42,333 nt of DNA from Flavobacteriia bacterium (GCA_013298525.1 JAAFHW010000017.1:1-42333); one strand, 5' to 3'. Shown: positions 15,065 to 23,105, counted from the first letter of the stretch. The notes: a model not told the origin generated them from the letters alone. Numbers and translations: made by a program.

Positions 15065-16129
15065 TTAAGCACCTTTTTTTGTTTCTAATTGTTTTTCTTT
15101 TATTTTTAAAGGGTTTTTTGACAACTCTAAATACTCATTTCTTGAGTGATAGATGTCAATCGCAAGATAAACAGCCTCTTTGAATGAGGATGCATCTGCT
15201 AATCCTTTTCCTGCAATTTCATAAGCTGTTCCATGATCTGGAGACGTTCTTATCTTATTTAGACCTGCAGTGTAGTTCACACCATTACCAAAAGCCAACG
15301 TTTTGAAAGGAATTAATCCTTGGTCGTGATAGGTTGCAATTACAGCATCAAACTTTTCATATTGACCGCTTCCAAAGAATCCATCTGCAGAATAGGGTCC
15401 GAATGCTAGAATTCCTTTATCAAATAATTTTTTAATTGCGGGTTTTAAAATTTCGTCATCTTCTTTACCAATAACTCCATTATCACCAGCATGAGGATTC
15501 AAAGCTAAAACCGCAATTTTAGGTTTAGTTATGCTAAAATCCTGTTTCAAAGTCAAATTAATAGTTTCGATTTTTTGAAAAATTAATTTTTCTGTCAGAT
15601 GTTTAGCAACATCATTTACTGGAACATGATCGGTTAATAATCCAACTCTTAGATTGTCTTGAACCATTAACATTAATGCATTACCTTCCAACTCCTTGTC
15701 TAAATAATCAGTATGTCCAGGAAATTTAAATTCTTCCGATTGAATATTATATTTATTAATTGGAGCAGTAACCAAAACATCTATTAATCCTTCTTTTAAA
15801 GCATCGGTAGCAGCAACAAATGATTTTATAGCATATTTTCCTACGTTTTCATCATTTTGTCCAAAATTAATATCTACTCCTTCTCTCCAAACATTAAGCA
15901 CATTAATTTTTCCTTTTACTAATTGTTCCAGTTTGTCAATCCCATGAAGTGCAACTTCAGAATTAAGGTTTCTTTTTATAAAGGATAAAATCTTAACATT
16001 AGCAAAAATTACAGGTGTACACAACTCTAACATTCGAGTATCTTCAAATGTTTTTAATATTACTTCGCTTCCAATACCGTTTAAATCTCCTATCGAAATT
16101 CCAACGATTATATTTTCTGCTTTTTTCAT
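15065..16129 (-). CDS. pdxA: 4-hydroxythreonine-4-phosphate dehydrogenase PdxA
   Basis: A 354-residue NAD-dependent enzyme of the DXP-dependent pyridoxal phosphate (vitamin B6) pathway. Characteristic blocks are VGISIGDLNGIGSEVILKTF at the N-terminus, VTAPINKYNI, the metal-binding His in FPGHTDYL, ATYHDQGLIPFKTLAFG, and RTSPDHGTAYEIAGKGLADA near the C-terminus, so all three metal-ligand histidines are present. It is the first gene of a minus-strand series and reads away from riboflavin synthase. The two genes share a 61-bp gap holding overlapping promoters. The pdxA stop lies 56 bases before the YceD-like gene, which has its own promoter. Confidence 0.96.
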   Translation of the reverse strand: MKKAENIIVGISIGDLNGIGSEVILKTFEDTRMLELCTPVIFANVKILSFIKRNLNSEVALHGIDKLEQLVKGKINVLNVWREGVDINFGQNDENVGKYAIKSFVAATDALKEGLIDVLVTAPINKYNIQSEEFKFPGHTDYLDKELEGNALMLMVQDNLRVGLLTDHVPVNDVAKHLTEKLIFQKIETINLTLKQDFSITKPKIAVLALNPHAGDNGVIGKEDDEILKPAIKKLFDKGILAFGPYSADGFFGSGQYEKFDAVIATYHDQGLIPFKTLAFGNGVNYTAGLNKIRTSPDHGTAYEIAGKGLADASSFKEAVYLAIDIYHSRNEYLELSKNPLKIKEKQLETKKGA

Positions 16130-16152
16130 AGTGACTTCTTCTTATTTATTGC

Positions 16153-16160
16153 TAATTTTG
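16153..16160 (+). promoter_or_regulatory. -7 element for riboflavin synthase
   Basis: TAATTTTG matches TAnnTTTG and lies 30 bases before the ATG at 16191. No good TTG at -33; it lies only 5 bases from the oppositely oriented pdxA element. Confidence 0.55.
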
Positions 16161-16165
16161 AAGTG

Positions 16166-16173
16166 CAAATTTA
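16166..16173 (-). promoter_or_regulatory. -7 element for pdxA
   Basis: Minus-strand TAAATTTG matches TAnnTTTG, 36 bases in front of the pdxA start. The nearest TTG (16190-16188) is only 14 bases upstream, so the -33 part is poor. Confidence 0.5.
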
Positions 16174-16190
16174 GTAAAATAAAACGACAA

Positions 16191-16778
16191 ATGTTTACAG
16201 GAATAATAGAAACCCTTGGAATAGTAAAAGACATTGTAAAAGAAGAAGAAAACCTACATCTTACTATTACCTCATCCATAACTAACGAACTAAAAATTGA
16301 CCAAAGTGTCGCTCATAATGGTGTGTGCCTAACTGTGGTTGGAATAGAAAATGACAACTACACTGTAACCGCGATAAAAGAAACAATTGACAAAACAAAT
16401 GTAGGTGATTGGAAAATAAATGACATTGTAAACTTAGAACGAGCAATGAAACTTGGTGATAGACTTGATGGACACATTGTTCAAGGTCATGTTGATCAAG
16501 TTGGTTTGTGTAAATCTGTTGAAGAAACAGACGGAAGTTGGAAATTTACTTTCGAATATGATGCTGCATTAAACAATATTACTATTGAAAAAGGATCTAT
16601 TACTGTTAACGGTGTTAGTCTAACTGTTGTAGATTCTAAAATCAATGAATTTAGTGTTGCTATAATACCTTATACTTTTGAGCACACTAACTTCAAAAGT
16701 TTTAAAATTGGAACAAAAATTAATTTAGAATTTGATGTAATTGGGAAATATGTAGCAAAATTGAATGCTATTAAATGA
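16191..16778 (+). CDS. ribE: Riboflavin synthase, alpha subunit
   Basis: A 195-residue enzyme that dismutates two 6,7-dimethyl-8-ribityllumazine molecules to riboflavin. It shows the internal duplication of the family: two lumazine-binding barrels, the first starting MFTGIIETLGIVKD with HNGVCLTVVGIE and the second with GSITVNGVSLTVVD. The MFTGIIE start is the family N-terminus, so 16191 is chosen over an in-frame start at 16131. Length is normal for a trimer-forming alpha subunit. The gene is alone, with its own -7 element, and no FMN riboswitch is visible in the short leader. It ends at a bidirectional terminator. Confidence 0.96.
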   Translation: MFTGIIETLGIVKDIVKEEENLHLTITSSITNELKIDQSVAHNGVCLTVVGIENDNYTVTAIKETIDKTNVGDWKINDIVNLERAMKLGDRLDGHIVQGHVDQVGLCKSVEETDGSWKFTFEYDAALNNITIEKGSITVNGVSLTVVDSKINEFSVAIIPYTFEHTNFKSFKIGTKINLEFDVIGKYVAKLNAIK

Positions 16779-16796
16779 ATATAAACTTATTAAAAC

Positions 16797-16827
16797 AAAA
16801 AAGCTTCAATTATCTTGAAGCTTTTTT
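16797..16827. terminator. Bidirectional terminator of riboflavin synthase and the PVDGG-tail gene
   Basis: AAAAAAGCTTCAA (16797-16809) pairs with TTGAAGCTTTTTT (16815-16827) around a 5-base loop. On the minus strand the stop codon of the small sorting-tail gene falls within the loop and its last five codons form one arm. Confidence 0.88.
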
Positions 16828-17013
16828 TATTGTATATATTTTGTAAAATGCAAAAATCAATGACGCAAAAAACAAGACCATTATACCTCCATCTACCGGT
16901 AAACCTGGTGGTGGTGGTGGAATTGGCTCAGGCGGATCTGGTGCTGCAAATGTAAAATTTACACTAAGCAACCCGACGATTAATACTATTATCTTATTTG
17001 GGACAATTTTCAT
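16810..17013 (-). CDS. Short exported protein with Pro-rich core and PVDGG-type C-terminal sorting tail
   Basis: A 67-residue protein with three parts. A Sec signal peptide (about 1-23, ending TFA-A) is followed by a proline-rich segment DPPEPIPPPPPGLP. The C-terminus is PVDGG, a hydrophobic stretch of about 16 residues (IMVLFFASLIFAFYKI) and a basic end KKASR. That tripartite end matches the PID-CTERM style sorting signal of flavobacteria, thought to be handled by an exosortase-like enzyme; no such enzyme is in this window. Almost nothing remains of the mature protein after removing both signals, so it may be a small surface-bound peptide or a minimal substrate. Its final codons double as the terminator stem. 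The function is unknown. Confidence 0.75.
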   Translation of the reverse strand: MKIVPNKIIVLIVGLLSVNFTFAAPDPPEPIPPPPPGLPVDGGIMVLFFASLIFAFYKIYTIKKASR

Positions 17014-17127
17014 AGGGCGTAAAAGTAAAAAAAAAATCTCTTTATCAAAATTTTTTGTCTTATATTTTAATTATTGTAGTAAACAATTGACAATTTATTT
17101 ACAAACAACCATATATTTTCAATATTA

Positions 17128-17155
17128 ACGTAAAAAAAACGTTTTTGGTTTACGT
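17128..17155. repeat. Nested palindrome between sorting-tail gene and tRNA
   Basis: ACGTAAA (17128-17134) is complementary to TTTACGT (17149-17155), and the space between contains the perfect palindrome AAAAACGTTTTT (17135-17146). It lies about 115-140 bases upstream of the small exported-protein gene. It could be an operator or merely a cruciform-forming sequence. Confidence 0.5.
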
Positions 17156-17162
17156 ATAATAA

Positions 17163-17191
17163 AAAAGACCTCTTTTTTTTCGAGGTCTTTT
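17163..17191 (-). terminator. Terminator of the CAU tRNA
   Basis: AAAAGACCTC (17191-17182 on the minus strand) pairs with GAGGTCTTTT around a 9-base loop, followed by further T residues. It lies 6 bases past the tRNA 3' end. Confidence 0.85.
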
Positions 17192-17196
17192 ACTTG

Positions 17197-17270
17197 TGGT
17201 CCCACCTGGGCTCGAACCAGGGACCACCTGATTATGAGTCAGGTGCTCTAACCAACTGAGCTATAGGACC
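17197..17270 (-). tRNA. tRNA with CAU anticodon (elongator Met, or Ile2)
   Basis: A 74-nt cloverleaf on the minus strand. The acceptor stem GGTCCTA/TGGGACC has one G-T pair. The D arm contains AGCTCAGTTGGTTAGAGC, the anticodon stem is CCTGA/TCAGG with loop CTCATAA (anticodon CAT), and the T arm is CCTGG-TTCGAGC-CCAGG with discriminator A. CCA is not encoded. It is not the initiator: the first acceptor pair is a normal G-C and the anticodon stem lacks the three G-C pairs next to the loop. Met versus lysidine-modified Ile2 cannot be settled by eye. A -7-like TAATATTG with TTG 20 bases upstream (17284-17314) is a plausible promoter, and a terminator follows. Confidence 0.95.
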
Positions 17271-17379
17271 GGTTATGAGGTTGCAATATTACTACTATTT
17301 TTAATTTATTGCAAGTGTTTTTAAATTTTTGATTTATTAGAATTTTACAAAATCTATAATCATTTGAAATTCAATTCCT

Positions 17380-17781
17380 CTAATCAATTTCTTGACATAG
17401 TTCAATCAGAACTCCATTGGTGGTCTTTGGATGAAGAAAAGCTACTAGTTTGTTGTCAGCTCCTTTTTTAGGTATTTCATTTAACAGTATAAATCCTTCA
17501 TCTTTCAATCTTTTCATTTCTGATATAATATCTTTTACATCAAATGCTATATGATGAATCCCTTCGCCTTTCTTATCAATAAATTTAGCAATTGGACTTT
17601 CAGGATTTGTCGCTTCTAATAATTCTATTTTATTTGGCCCATTCATAAAAAAAGAAGTTTTTACTCCTTCACTTGCAACTTCCTCTTGTTTGTAAGCTGG
17701 TGCACCAAATAATTTTTCAAATAATAAATTGGAAGTTTCTAAATTTTTTACAGCAATTCCTATATGTTCTATTTTTCTCAT
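17380..17781 (-). CDS. mce: Methylmalonyl-CoA epimerase
   Basis: A 133-residue single-domain VOC-fold (glyoxalase-like) protein. It starts MRKIEHIGIAVKNLETSNLL, with metal ligand His6. The mid-region contains NKIELLEATNPESPIAKFI, and the second half KGEGIHHIAFDVKDI supplies another metal-ligand His, and LIELCQE at the end the Glu ligand. The pattern matches methylmalonyl-CoA epimerase, which interconverts the R and S forms in the propionate/succinate route. No mutase gene is adjacent, so the pathway context is not seen here. It diverges from rbfA. A -7 match TAACTTTG lies at 17817-17824. Confidence 0.9.
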   Translation of the reverse strand: MRKIEHIGIAVKNLETSNLLFEKLFGAPAYKQEEVASEGVKTSFFMNGPNKIELLEATNPESPIAKFIDKKGEGIHHIAFDVKDIISEMKRLKDEGFILLNEIPKKGADNKLVAFLHPKTTNGVLIELCQEID

Positions 17782-17816
17782 TATTTTGCTATTGTTTTCA
17801 ATGATTTATTAGAAAT

Positions 17817-17824
17817 CAAAGTTA
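17817..17824 (-). promoter_or_regulatory. -7 element for the epimerase gene
   Basis: Minus-strand TAACTTTG matches TAnnTTTG, 35 bases in front of the start. No clear TTG at the right distance. Confidence 0.45.
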
Positions 17825-17876
17825 CTAATTCCGAACTTTATTAACTAATGATTTTTATCATAATGAACGCTATGAC

Positions 17877-17905
17877 TTGAAATTAAACTTAAAATCGTAT
17901 TTTTG
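17877..17905 (+). promoter_or_regulatory. Promoter for rbfA, placed for a leaderless transcript
   Basis: TTG (17877-17879), 18 bases, TATTTTTG (17898-17905). The rbfA ATG begins only 5 bases after the element ends, about where transcription should start. Confidence 0.8.
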
Positions 17906-17909
17906 CACT

Positions 17910-18302
17910 ATGGAAACAAATAGACAGAAAAAAATAGGAAGCGTTCTACAAAATGATTTAGTAGATATTCTTCAAGGTGAAGTGAGAAAAAACGGACTTA
18001 CAAATTTGATAATTTCGGTTTCTAAAGTTGTTGTTACAACTGATTTGGGTGTAGCGCGTGTATATTTGAGTGTTTTCCCTCAAAATAGAGCTCAAGAAAT
18101 TTTAGCTGCAGTAAAATCTAATGCTCCATTAATAAAACATGACTTGTCTCAACGCGTTAAATTACAGTTGAGAAAAGTGCCTAATCTTTCTTTTTACATT
18201 GACGATTCACTAGATTATATCGAAAAAATTGACAATGCTTTAAAAGGAGAAGAAAATCCAATAGAAAATAGAGAATTACTAGAAAAACGCAAGAGATCGT
18301 AA
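17910..18302 (+). CDS. rbfA: Ribosome-binding factor A
   Basis: A 130-residue cytoplasmic assembly factor that binds the immature 30S subunit near helix 1 of 16S rRNA. It begins METNRQKKIGSVLQNDLVDI, and the KH-like fold includes TTDLGVARVYLSVFP and the late block LRKVPNLSFYIDDSLDYIEK, the family signature. The start at 17910 is preferred to an in-frame TTG at 17877 because the earlier one lies inside the promoter's -33 element. The transcript is predicted to begin at or next to the ATG. The stop codon directly abuts the GTG start of the LolC/E-like permease gene, so the two are translated from one message. Confidence 0.94.
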   Translation: METNRQKKIGSVLQNDLVDILQGEVRKNGLTNLIISVSKVVVTTDLGVARVYLSVFPQNRAQEILAAVKSNAPLIKHDLSQRVKLQLRKVPNLSFYIDDSLDYIEKIDNALKGEENPIENRELLEKRKRS

Positions 18303-19505
18303 GTGAGTTTCCCTTTTTACATAGCTAAACGATACCTTTTTAGTAAGAGCAAGAATAATGCAATCAACATCATTACTAAAATTGCTTCAGGCGGAATTAT
18401 TGTTGGTGCTATGGCATTGTTTGTTGTTCTTTCTGTTTTTAGTGGATTGCGAGTATTTAGTTTATCCTTTTCAAATGATTTTGACCCAGATTTAAAAGTA
18501 AATCCATCCATAGGAAAATCATTTTACATTACAACTGATCAAGAGAAAAAAATTAGAAACACCGAAGGTGTAGTTGACTTTAGTAAAATAATTGAAGAGC
18601 GAGTACTATTTTCTTTTGATGGAAAACAACAAATTTCTATTCTAAAAGGAGTTGACAACAACTTTAAAAATGTTAGTAAAGCTTCTCAAAAGCTATTTAA
18701 TGGTCAATGGTTAAAACCCGAAACTTACCAAGTAGTAGTTGGCTATGGAATTTCTGAAAAATTATCAATGGGTTTGTTTGACTTCAACAACGCTTTTGAA
18801 GTAATGGCTCCTAAGCCCGGCAAAGGCGATTTGGCTCTAAATCCTGAAGATTCATTTAATAAATCGGTCTTGATTCCTGTTGGAATTTATGCAATCAGCG
18901 AAGAGCTTGATTCTAAGTATGTATTTGCCGATTTAGGTTTGGCACAAGAGTTATTACAATACAAAACAAATCAAGTTTCAGGAATTGAATTGAAATTAAA
19001 ACCTAATTCAAATGAAGCTGAAGTAATTACCAAAATTGAAACCATTTTCAATAATAAAGTTGACGTAAAAACAAGAGCTGAATTAAACGCAACTTTACAC
19101 AAAATGTTAAATACTGAAAATATTGCGGTTTATCTTATTTTTACTCTTGTAATTGTTATTGCTCTTTTCAATTTAATAGGAGCATTAATAATGATGATTT
19201 TAGACAAGAAAGCAAACTTAAAAACCTTGTATAACCTTGGGACAGAAGTTAAAGATTTACGTAAAGTATTTTTGCTACAAGGAAGCTTATTGAGTATTTT
19301 TGGTGGTATAATAGGTTTGGTTTTAGGAATTATCATTGTTTTAATACAACAACAATTCCAACTTATCATGATAACTCCAACATTGGCCTATCCTGTTGAA
19401 TTTTCAATATTAAATGTATTGATAGTATTTATAACGATTGTATCTTTGGGAATTATTGCAAGTTTTATTGCAAGCAGTAGAGTAACAAAAAAGCTTTTAG
19501 ATTAA
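18303..19505 (+). CDS. LolC/LolE-like lipoprotein-releasing permease (FtsX/MacB family)
   Basis: A 400-residue inner-membrane ABC permease. One membrane helix near the N-terminus (IASGGIIVGAMALFVVLSVF, about 27-48) is followed by a large periplasmic MacB-type domain (about 50-265) and an FtsX domain with three helices (about 272-395). The cytoplasmic coupling region LKTLYNLGTEVKDLRKVFLL is typical of LolC/E. In Gram-negative bacteria this family, with LolD ATPase, extracts lipoproteins from the inner membrane; no ATPase is in the window. Bacteroidota usually carry such permeases as stand-alone genes. The start is a GTG touching the rbfA stop. Its TAA overlaps the dusB stop on the opposite strand (TTAA at 19502-19505), so there is no space for a terminator. 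Confidence 0.87.
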   Translation: MSFPFYIAKRYLFSKSKNNAINIITKIASGGIIVGAMALFVVLSVFSGLRVFSLSFSNDFDPDLKVNPSIGKSFYITTDQEKKIRNTEGVVDFSKIIEERVLFSFDGKQQISILKGVDNNFKNVSKASQKLFNGQWLKPETYQVVVGYGISEKLSMGLFDFNNAFEVMAPKPGKGDLALNPEDSFNKSVLIPVGIYAISEELDSKYVFADLGLAQELLQYKTNQVSGIELKLKPNSNEAEVITKIETIFNNKVDVKTRAELNATLHKMLNTENIAVYLIFTLVIVIALFNLIGALIMMILDKKANLKTLYNLGTEVKDLRKVFLLQGSLLSIFGGIIGLVLGIIIVLIQQQFQLIMITPTLAYPVEFSILNVLIVFITIVSLGIIASFIASSRVTKKLLD

Positions 19506-20494
19506 ACAATTTGATAATTAGCATATTCTTGGCTAATCTCTTCAAATATATCCATCAATCCGTTGTGTTCGTCTGTCGTTACAAGCCTTTGTTTGTATTC
19601 TTTAAAACCATGAATTCCTTTGAAATAATTGGTATAATGACGACGCATTTCTACAATTCCAAGGCGTTCACCTTTCCAGTCCATTGACCAAATTAAATGA
19701 TTTCTTGCTGCTTCTACTCTATCAACAATTGTTGGTTTTGCCAAATGTTCTCCTGTAGCAAAATAATGTTTGATTTCGTTAAAAATCCACGGATACCCAA
19801 TTGCGGCACGACCAATCATCATTCCATCAAGTCCGTATTTATTTTTATATTCTAATGCCTTTTCAGGAGAATCGATATCGCCGTTTCCAAAAATTGGCAT
19901 TGTAATTCTAGGATTGTTTTTTACACGTTCAATATGACTCCAATCAGAATGTCCTTTATACATTTGAGCGCGAGTTCTTGCGTGAACCGTTAATGCTTGA
20001 ACACCAATATCTTGCAAACGTTCTGCTACCTCATCAATATTGATTGAATTTTCATCCCAACCCAAACGCGTTTTTACTGTTACCGGAAGATTAGTTCCTT
20101 TGATAACAGCTTTAGTCAAACGCACCATCAAATCTACATCTTTCAAAACTCCTGCGCCTGCACCTTTACAAACAACCTTTTTCACGGGACAACCAAAATT
20201 GATATCCACCAAATCGGGTTGAACGGCATCAACTATACGTGATGACATTTCCATAGCTTCTTCATCGCCACCAAATAATTGAATTCCAACTGGCCGTTCG
20301 TAATCAAAAATATCCAATTTCTGACGACTTTTTACAGCATCGCGAATCAATCCTTCAGATGAGATAAATTCGGAGTACATCAAATCAGCACCATGCAATT
20401 TGCACAATCTACGAAATGGCGGATCGCTTACGTCTTCCATCGGCGCAAGTAACAGCGGAAAATCGGGCAATATGATGTTGCCTATTTTGGGCAT
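19502..20494 (-). CDS. dusB: tRNA-dihydrouridine synthase (DusB type)
   Basis: A 330-residue FMN enzyme that reduces uridine to dihydrouridine in the D loop of tRNAs. The TIM-barrel part carries the start motif LLLAPMEDVSDPPFR, the catalytic cysteine region DINFGCPVKKVVCKGAGAG, the phosphate/FMN-binding segment MPIFGNGDIDSPEKALE and GMMIGRAAIGYPWIF. The small helical C-terminal domain includes MRRHYTNYFKGIHGFK. These features place it with the DusB-like bacterial enzymes. Its stop overlaps the end of the convergent permease gene. A -7 element lies 16 bases in front of the start. Confidence 0.93.
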   Translation of the reverse strand: MPKIGNIILPDFPLLLAPMEDVSDPPFRRLCKLHGADLMYSEFISSEGLIRDAVKSRQKLDIFDYERPVGIQLFGGDEEAMEMSSRIVDAVQPDLVDINFGCPVKKVVCKGAGAGVLKDVDLMVRLTKAVIKGTNLPVTVKTRLGWDENSINIDEVAERLQDIGVQALTVHARTRAQMYKGHSDWSHIERVKNNPRITMPIFGNGDIDSPEKALEYKNKYGLDGMMIGRAAIGYPWIFNEIKHYFATGEHLAKPTIVDRVEAARNHLIWSMDWKGERLGIVEMRRHYTNYFKGIHGFKEYKQRLVTTDEHNGLMDIFEEISQEYANYQIV

Positions 20495-20510
20495 TGAATT
20501 AATTTTTTTG

Positions 20511-20518
20511 CAAAGATA
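20511..20518 (-). promoter_or_regulatory. -7 element for dusB
   Basis: Minus-strand TATCTTTG matches TAnnTTTG, 16 bases before the ATG. No TTG at the usual distance. Confidence 0.5.
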
Positions 20519-20644
20519 GTTAAGAATATTTAGTAATGAAAGTTAATCGAAATAAGAACTATAAAAGCTGAAATTACAATTTTACAATTTTATTACTATT
20601 AATTACGTTAGTTTTACCTAATCAAAGTTTCAATCATCAATCAA

Positions 20645-21127
20645 ATGAGAATTTTAAAACTATTTTTAATTCTTTTATTTTTCAATAATTTGCATTCACA
20701 ATCCAAGGTTTTTTCTGTAGAAGAAGCCCAAAAAATTGGAATTAATATTGAAAAATTAGATTTAGAATACAAATCGGCGGTTCATATTGATAGTACAAAA
20801 GCTGTTTTCAGAACAGAAGCACAGCAACAAAAGTTACAAGAATCTTATATTAAATTACTTCAAGATTTTGGTTCGTTTTTAAATAAAAACAACTTCAAAT
20901 GGGAAAGTAAAACCAAATGTTTTCAAAGGATTTATTTTGCTCCAAATGGAAAAATCGATTATTTCATTTATAATTTCAAACTAAAAAATGTACTTCCTGA
21001 AAATTTAATTTCTGAAGAAAAACAAAAAGAATTTGAACGTTTATTAAAACTTTTTGTTAAAGATTATACTTTTTTCACTTCAGCAAATGAAAAATTTGCT
21101 CAATGTAGTCCAACTTCCTATCAATAA
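20645..21127 (+). CDS. Secreted protein of unknown function
   Basis: A 160-residue protein I do not recognise. It has a clear N-terminal signal MRILKLFLILLFFNNLHSQ with likely cleavage after HSQ or nearby, and then a soluble mature part with two cysteines (in SKTKCFQRIYFAP and near the end in FAQCSPTSYQ) that could form a disulphide in the periplasm. The middle is helical and charged (EAQQQKLQESYIKLLQDFGS). No lipobox or transmembrane segment is present after the signal. No strong promoter match is visible in the 150-bp gap in front of it. It stands alone between dusB (divergent) and lepA, so context gives no clue. The base composition is like that of its neighbours. Confidence 0.75.
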   Translation: MRILKLFLILLFFNNLHSQSKVFSVEEAQKIGINIEKLDLEYKSAVHIDSTKAVFRTEAQQQKLQESYIKLLQDFGSFLNKNNFKWESKTKCFQRIYFAPNGKIDYFIYNFKLKNVLPENLISEEKQKEFERLLKLFVKDYTFFTSANEKFAQCSPTSYQ

Positions 21128-21165
21128 GCACAAAAAAACATAGCTTAAAAGTCTAAACTTTACAT

Positions 21166-21173
21166 TATATTTG
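21166..21173 (+). promoter_or_regulatory. -7 element for lepA
   Basis: TATATTTG matches TAnnTTTG and lies 63 bases before the lepA ATG; the -33 TTG is missing at the usual distance. Confidence 0.55.
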
Positions 21174-21202
21174 CAGATTAATTGCACTAGAATTGCTATT
21201 GC

Positions 21203-21216
21203 CCCGAAGTTTCGGG
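21203..21216 (+). promoter_or_regulatory. Small hairpin in the lepA leader
   Basis: CCCGA/TCGGG pair around a 4-base AGTT loop, 20 bases before the lepA start. No T-tract follows, so it is not a terminator. It could affect translation initiation or mRNA stability. Confidence 0.4.
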
Positions 21217-21236
21217 ATTGAACTTGATATTGAAGC

Positions 21237-23033
21237 ATGAAAAATATTAGAAATTTTTGCATTATTGCACATATTGACCACGGAAAAAGTACGCTTGCAG
21301 ATAGACTTCTTGGCGCCACACAAACCGTTACTGCTCGTGAAGAAAAAGCGCAATTGCTTGACAACATGGATTTGGAGCGTGAACGTGGAATTACCATAAA
21401 AAGTCACGCCATTCAAATGGAATATAAATATAAAGGTGAAGATTATATCTTAAACCTTATTGATACTCCTGGACACGTAGATTTCTCATACGAAGTTTCT
21501 CGTTCGATTGCGGCTTGCGAAGGTGCATTATTGATTGTTGATGCTGCACAAAGTATTCAGGCTCAAACGATTTCTAATTTATATTTGGCTTTAGAAAATG
21601 ACTTGGAAATTATTCCAGTTTTGAATAAAGTTGATTTACCAAGTGCTAATCCTGAAGAAGTTAGTGACGATATTATAGATTTATTAGGTTGCAAACTTGA
21701 AGATATTATTCACGCTTCGGGTAAAACTGGTTTTGGTGTCGAAAATATTCTGGCTGCAATTATAGAAAAAATTCCTGCGCCAAAAGGTAATGTTGACGAA
21801 CCATTACAGGCATTGATTTTCGATTCACATTACAATCCGTTTCGCGGAATTGAAGTTATTTTCCGTGTTAAAAATGGTGAAATTAGAAAAGGTCAGAAGA
21901 TTAAATTCATGGCTACAGGCAATGAATATTTCGCTGATGAAGTAGGAACTTTGAAGTTAAACCAAGTTCCGAAAAGCGTTATTTCTACTGGTGATGTTGG
22001 GTATTTAATCTCTGGAATTAAAGAAGCGAAAGAAGTAAAAGTTGGTGATACCTTAACGGATGCAAAAACGCCAACAACCAATATGATTACAGGATTTGAA
22101 GATGTAAAACCAATGGTTTTCGCCGGAATCTACCCTGTGGATACCGACGATTTTGAAGATTTGCGTGCTTCAATGGAAAAACTTCAATTGAATGATGCTT
22201 CATTAGTATTTGTGGCCGAAAGTTCGGCTGCTTTAGGTTTCGGTTTCCGTTGTGGATTCTTAGGAATGTTACACTTGGAAATTATTCAAGAACGATTGGA
22301 ACGCGAATACGACATGACTGTAATCACTACAGTTCCTAACGTTTCGTATTTGGCTTATACTAAAAAAGATCCAGAAGTTTCATTTGTAATTAACAATCCA
22401 TCGGATTTACCTGAACCTTCAAAATTAGACCGAGTTGAAGAACCTTACATTAAAGCAACCATCATTACAAAAGCCGATTATGTTGGAAATGTAATGAGCT
22501 TATGTATCGAAAAACGTGGTGTTATCACCAATCAAACGTATTTGACAACCGAACGAGTTGAATTGACTTTTGATATGCCTTTGGCAGAAATTGTATTCGA
22601 TTTTTATGATAGATTGAAAACGGTTTCTAAAGGTTACGCCTCATTTGATTATTCGCCAATTGGAATGCGAACTTCTAAATTAGTTAAACTTGATGTGTTA
22701 TTAAACGCACAATCGGTTGATGCTTTATCTGCATTGATTCACGAAAGTAATGCCTACAACATCGGTAAAAAAATGTGTGAAAAATTACGCGAATTAATCC
22801 CAAGACAACAATTTGACATTCCGATTCAGGCAGCAATTGGAGCAAAAATAATTGCTCGTGAAACGATAAAAGCATTACGTAAAGACGTTACCGCAAAATG
22901 TTATGGTGGAGATATTTCTAGAAAACGTAAACTTCTTGAAAAACAGAAAAAAGGTAAAAAGAGAATGCGATTGGTAGGAAATGTTGAAATTCCACAAGAA
23001 GCATTTATGGCTGTTTTGAAGTTGAATGATTAA
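21237..23033 (+). CDS. lepA: Elongation factor 4 (LepA)
   Basis: A 598-residue translational GTPase that binds stalled or paused ribosomes and can back-translocate them. The G domain shows AHIDHGKST (G1), [12 protein letters not shown] (G2 region), DTPGHVDF (G3) and NKVDLP (G4). Domain II and the EF-G-like domains III and V follow, with [17 protein letters not shown] in domain V, and the C-terminal LepA-specific domain ends [20 protein letters not shown]. Length is normal. In the window it is a single gene with a leader hairpin and its own terminator. It faces pfkB tail to tail. Confidence 0.98.
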   Translation: MKNIRNFCIIAHIDHGKSTLADRLLGATQTVTAREEKAQLLDNMDLERERGITIKSHAIQMEYKYKGEDYILNLIDTPGHVDFSYEVSRSIAACEGALLIVDAAQSIQAQTISNLYLALENDLEIIPVLNKVDLPSANPEEVSDDIIDLLGCKLEDIIHASGKTGFGVENILAAIIEKIPAPKGNVDEPLQALIFDSHYNPFRGIEVIFRVKNGEIRKGQKIKFMATGNEYFADEVGTLKLNQVPKSVISTGDVGYLISGIKEAKEVKVGDTLTDAKTPTTNMITGFEDVKPMVFAGIYPVDTDDFEDLRASMEKLQLNDASLVFVAESSAALGFGFRCGFLGMLHLEIIQERLEREYDMTVITTVPNVSYLAYTKKDPEVSFVINNPSDLPEPSKLDRVEEPYIKATIITKADYVGNVMSLCIEKRGVITNQTYLTTERVELTFDMPLAEIVFDFYDRLKTVSKGYASFDYSPIGMRTSKLVKLDVLLNAQSVDALSALIHESNAYNIGKKMCEKLRELIPRQQFDIPIQAAIGAKIIARETIKALRKDVTAKCYGGDISRKRKLLEKQKKGKKRMRLVGNVEIPQEAFMAVLKLND

Positions 23034-23074
23034 TTTTTTAAGAATAAAGAAAATAGAGAATAGAATATAGACTA

Positions 23075-23100
23075 AACCCGATAACGAAAGTTGTTGGGTT
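23075..23100 (+). terminator. Terminator of lepA
   Basis: AACCCGATAAC (23075-23085) pairs with GTTGTTGGGTT (23090-23100), with two G-T pairs, around a GAAA tetraloop; a T-tract follows at 23101. Confidence 0.85.
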
Positions 23101-23105
23101 TTTTG

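Noticed and set aside
16130..16190. FMN riboswitch before riboflavin synthase
   Set aside because: The 61-bp gap is far too short and carries only divergent promoter elements.
17197..17270. Initiator tRNA-fMet
   Set aside because: The acceptor starts with a normal G-C pair and the anticodon stem lacks the three consecutive G-C pairs of initiators.
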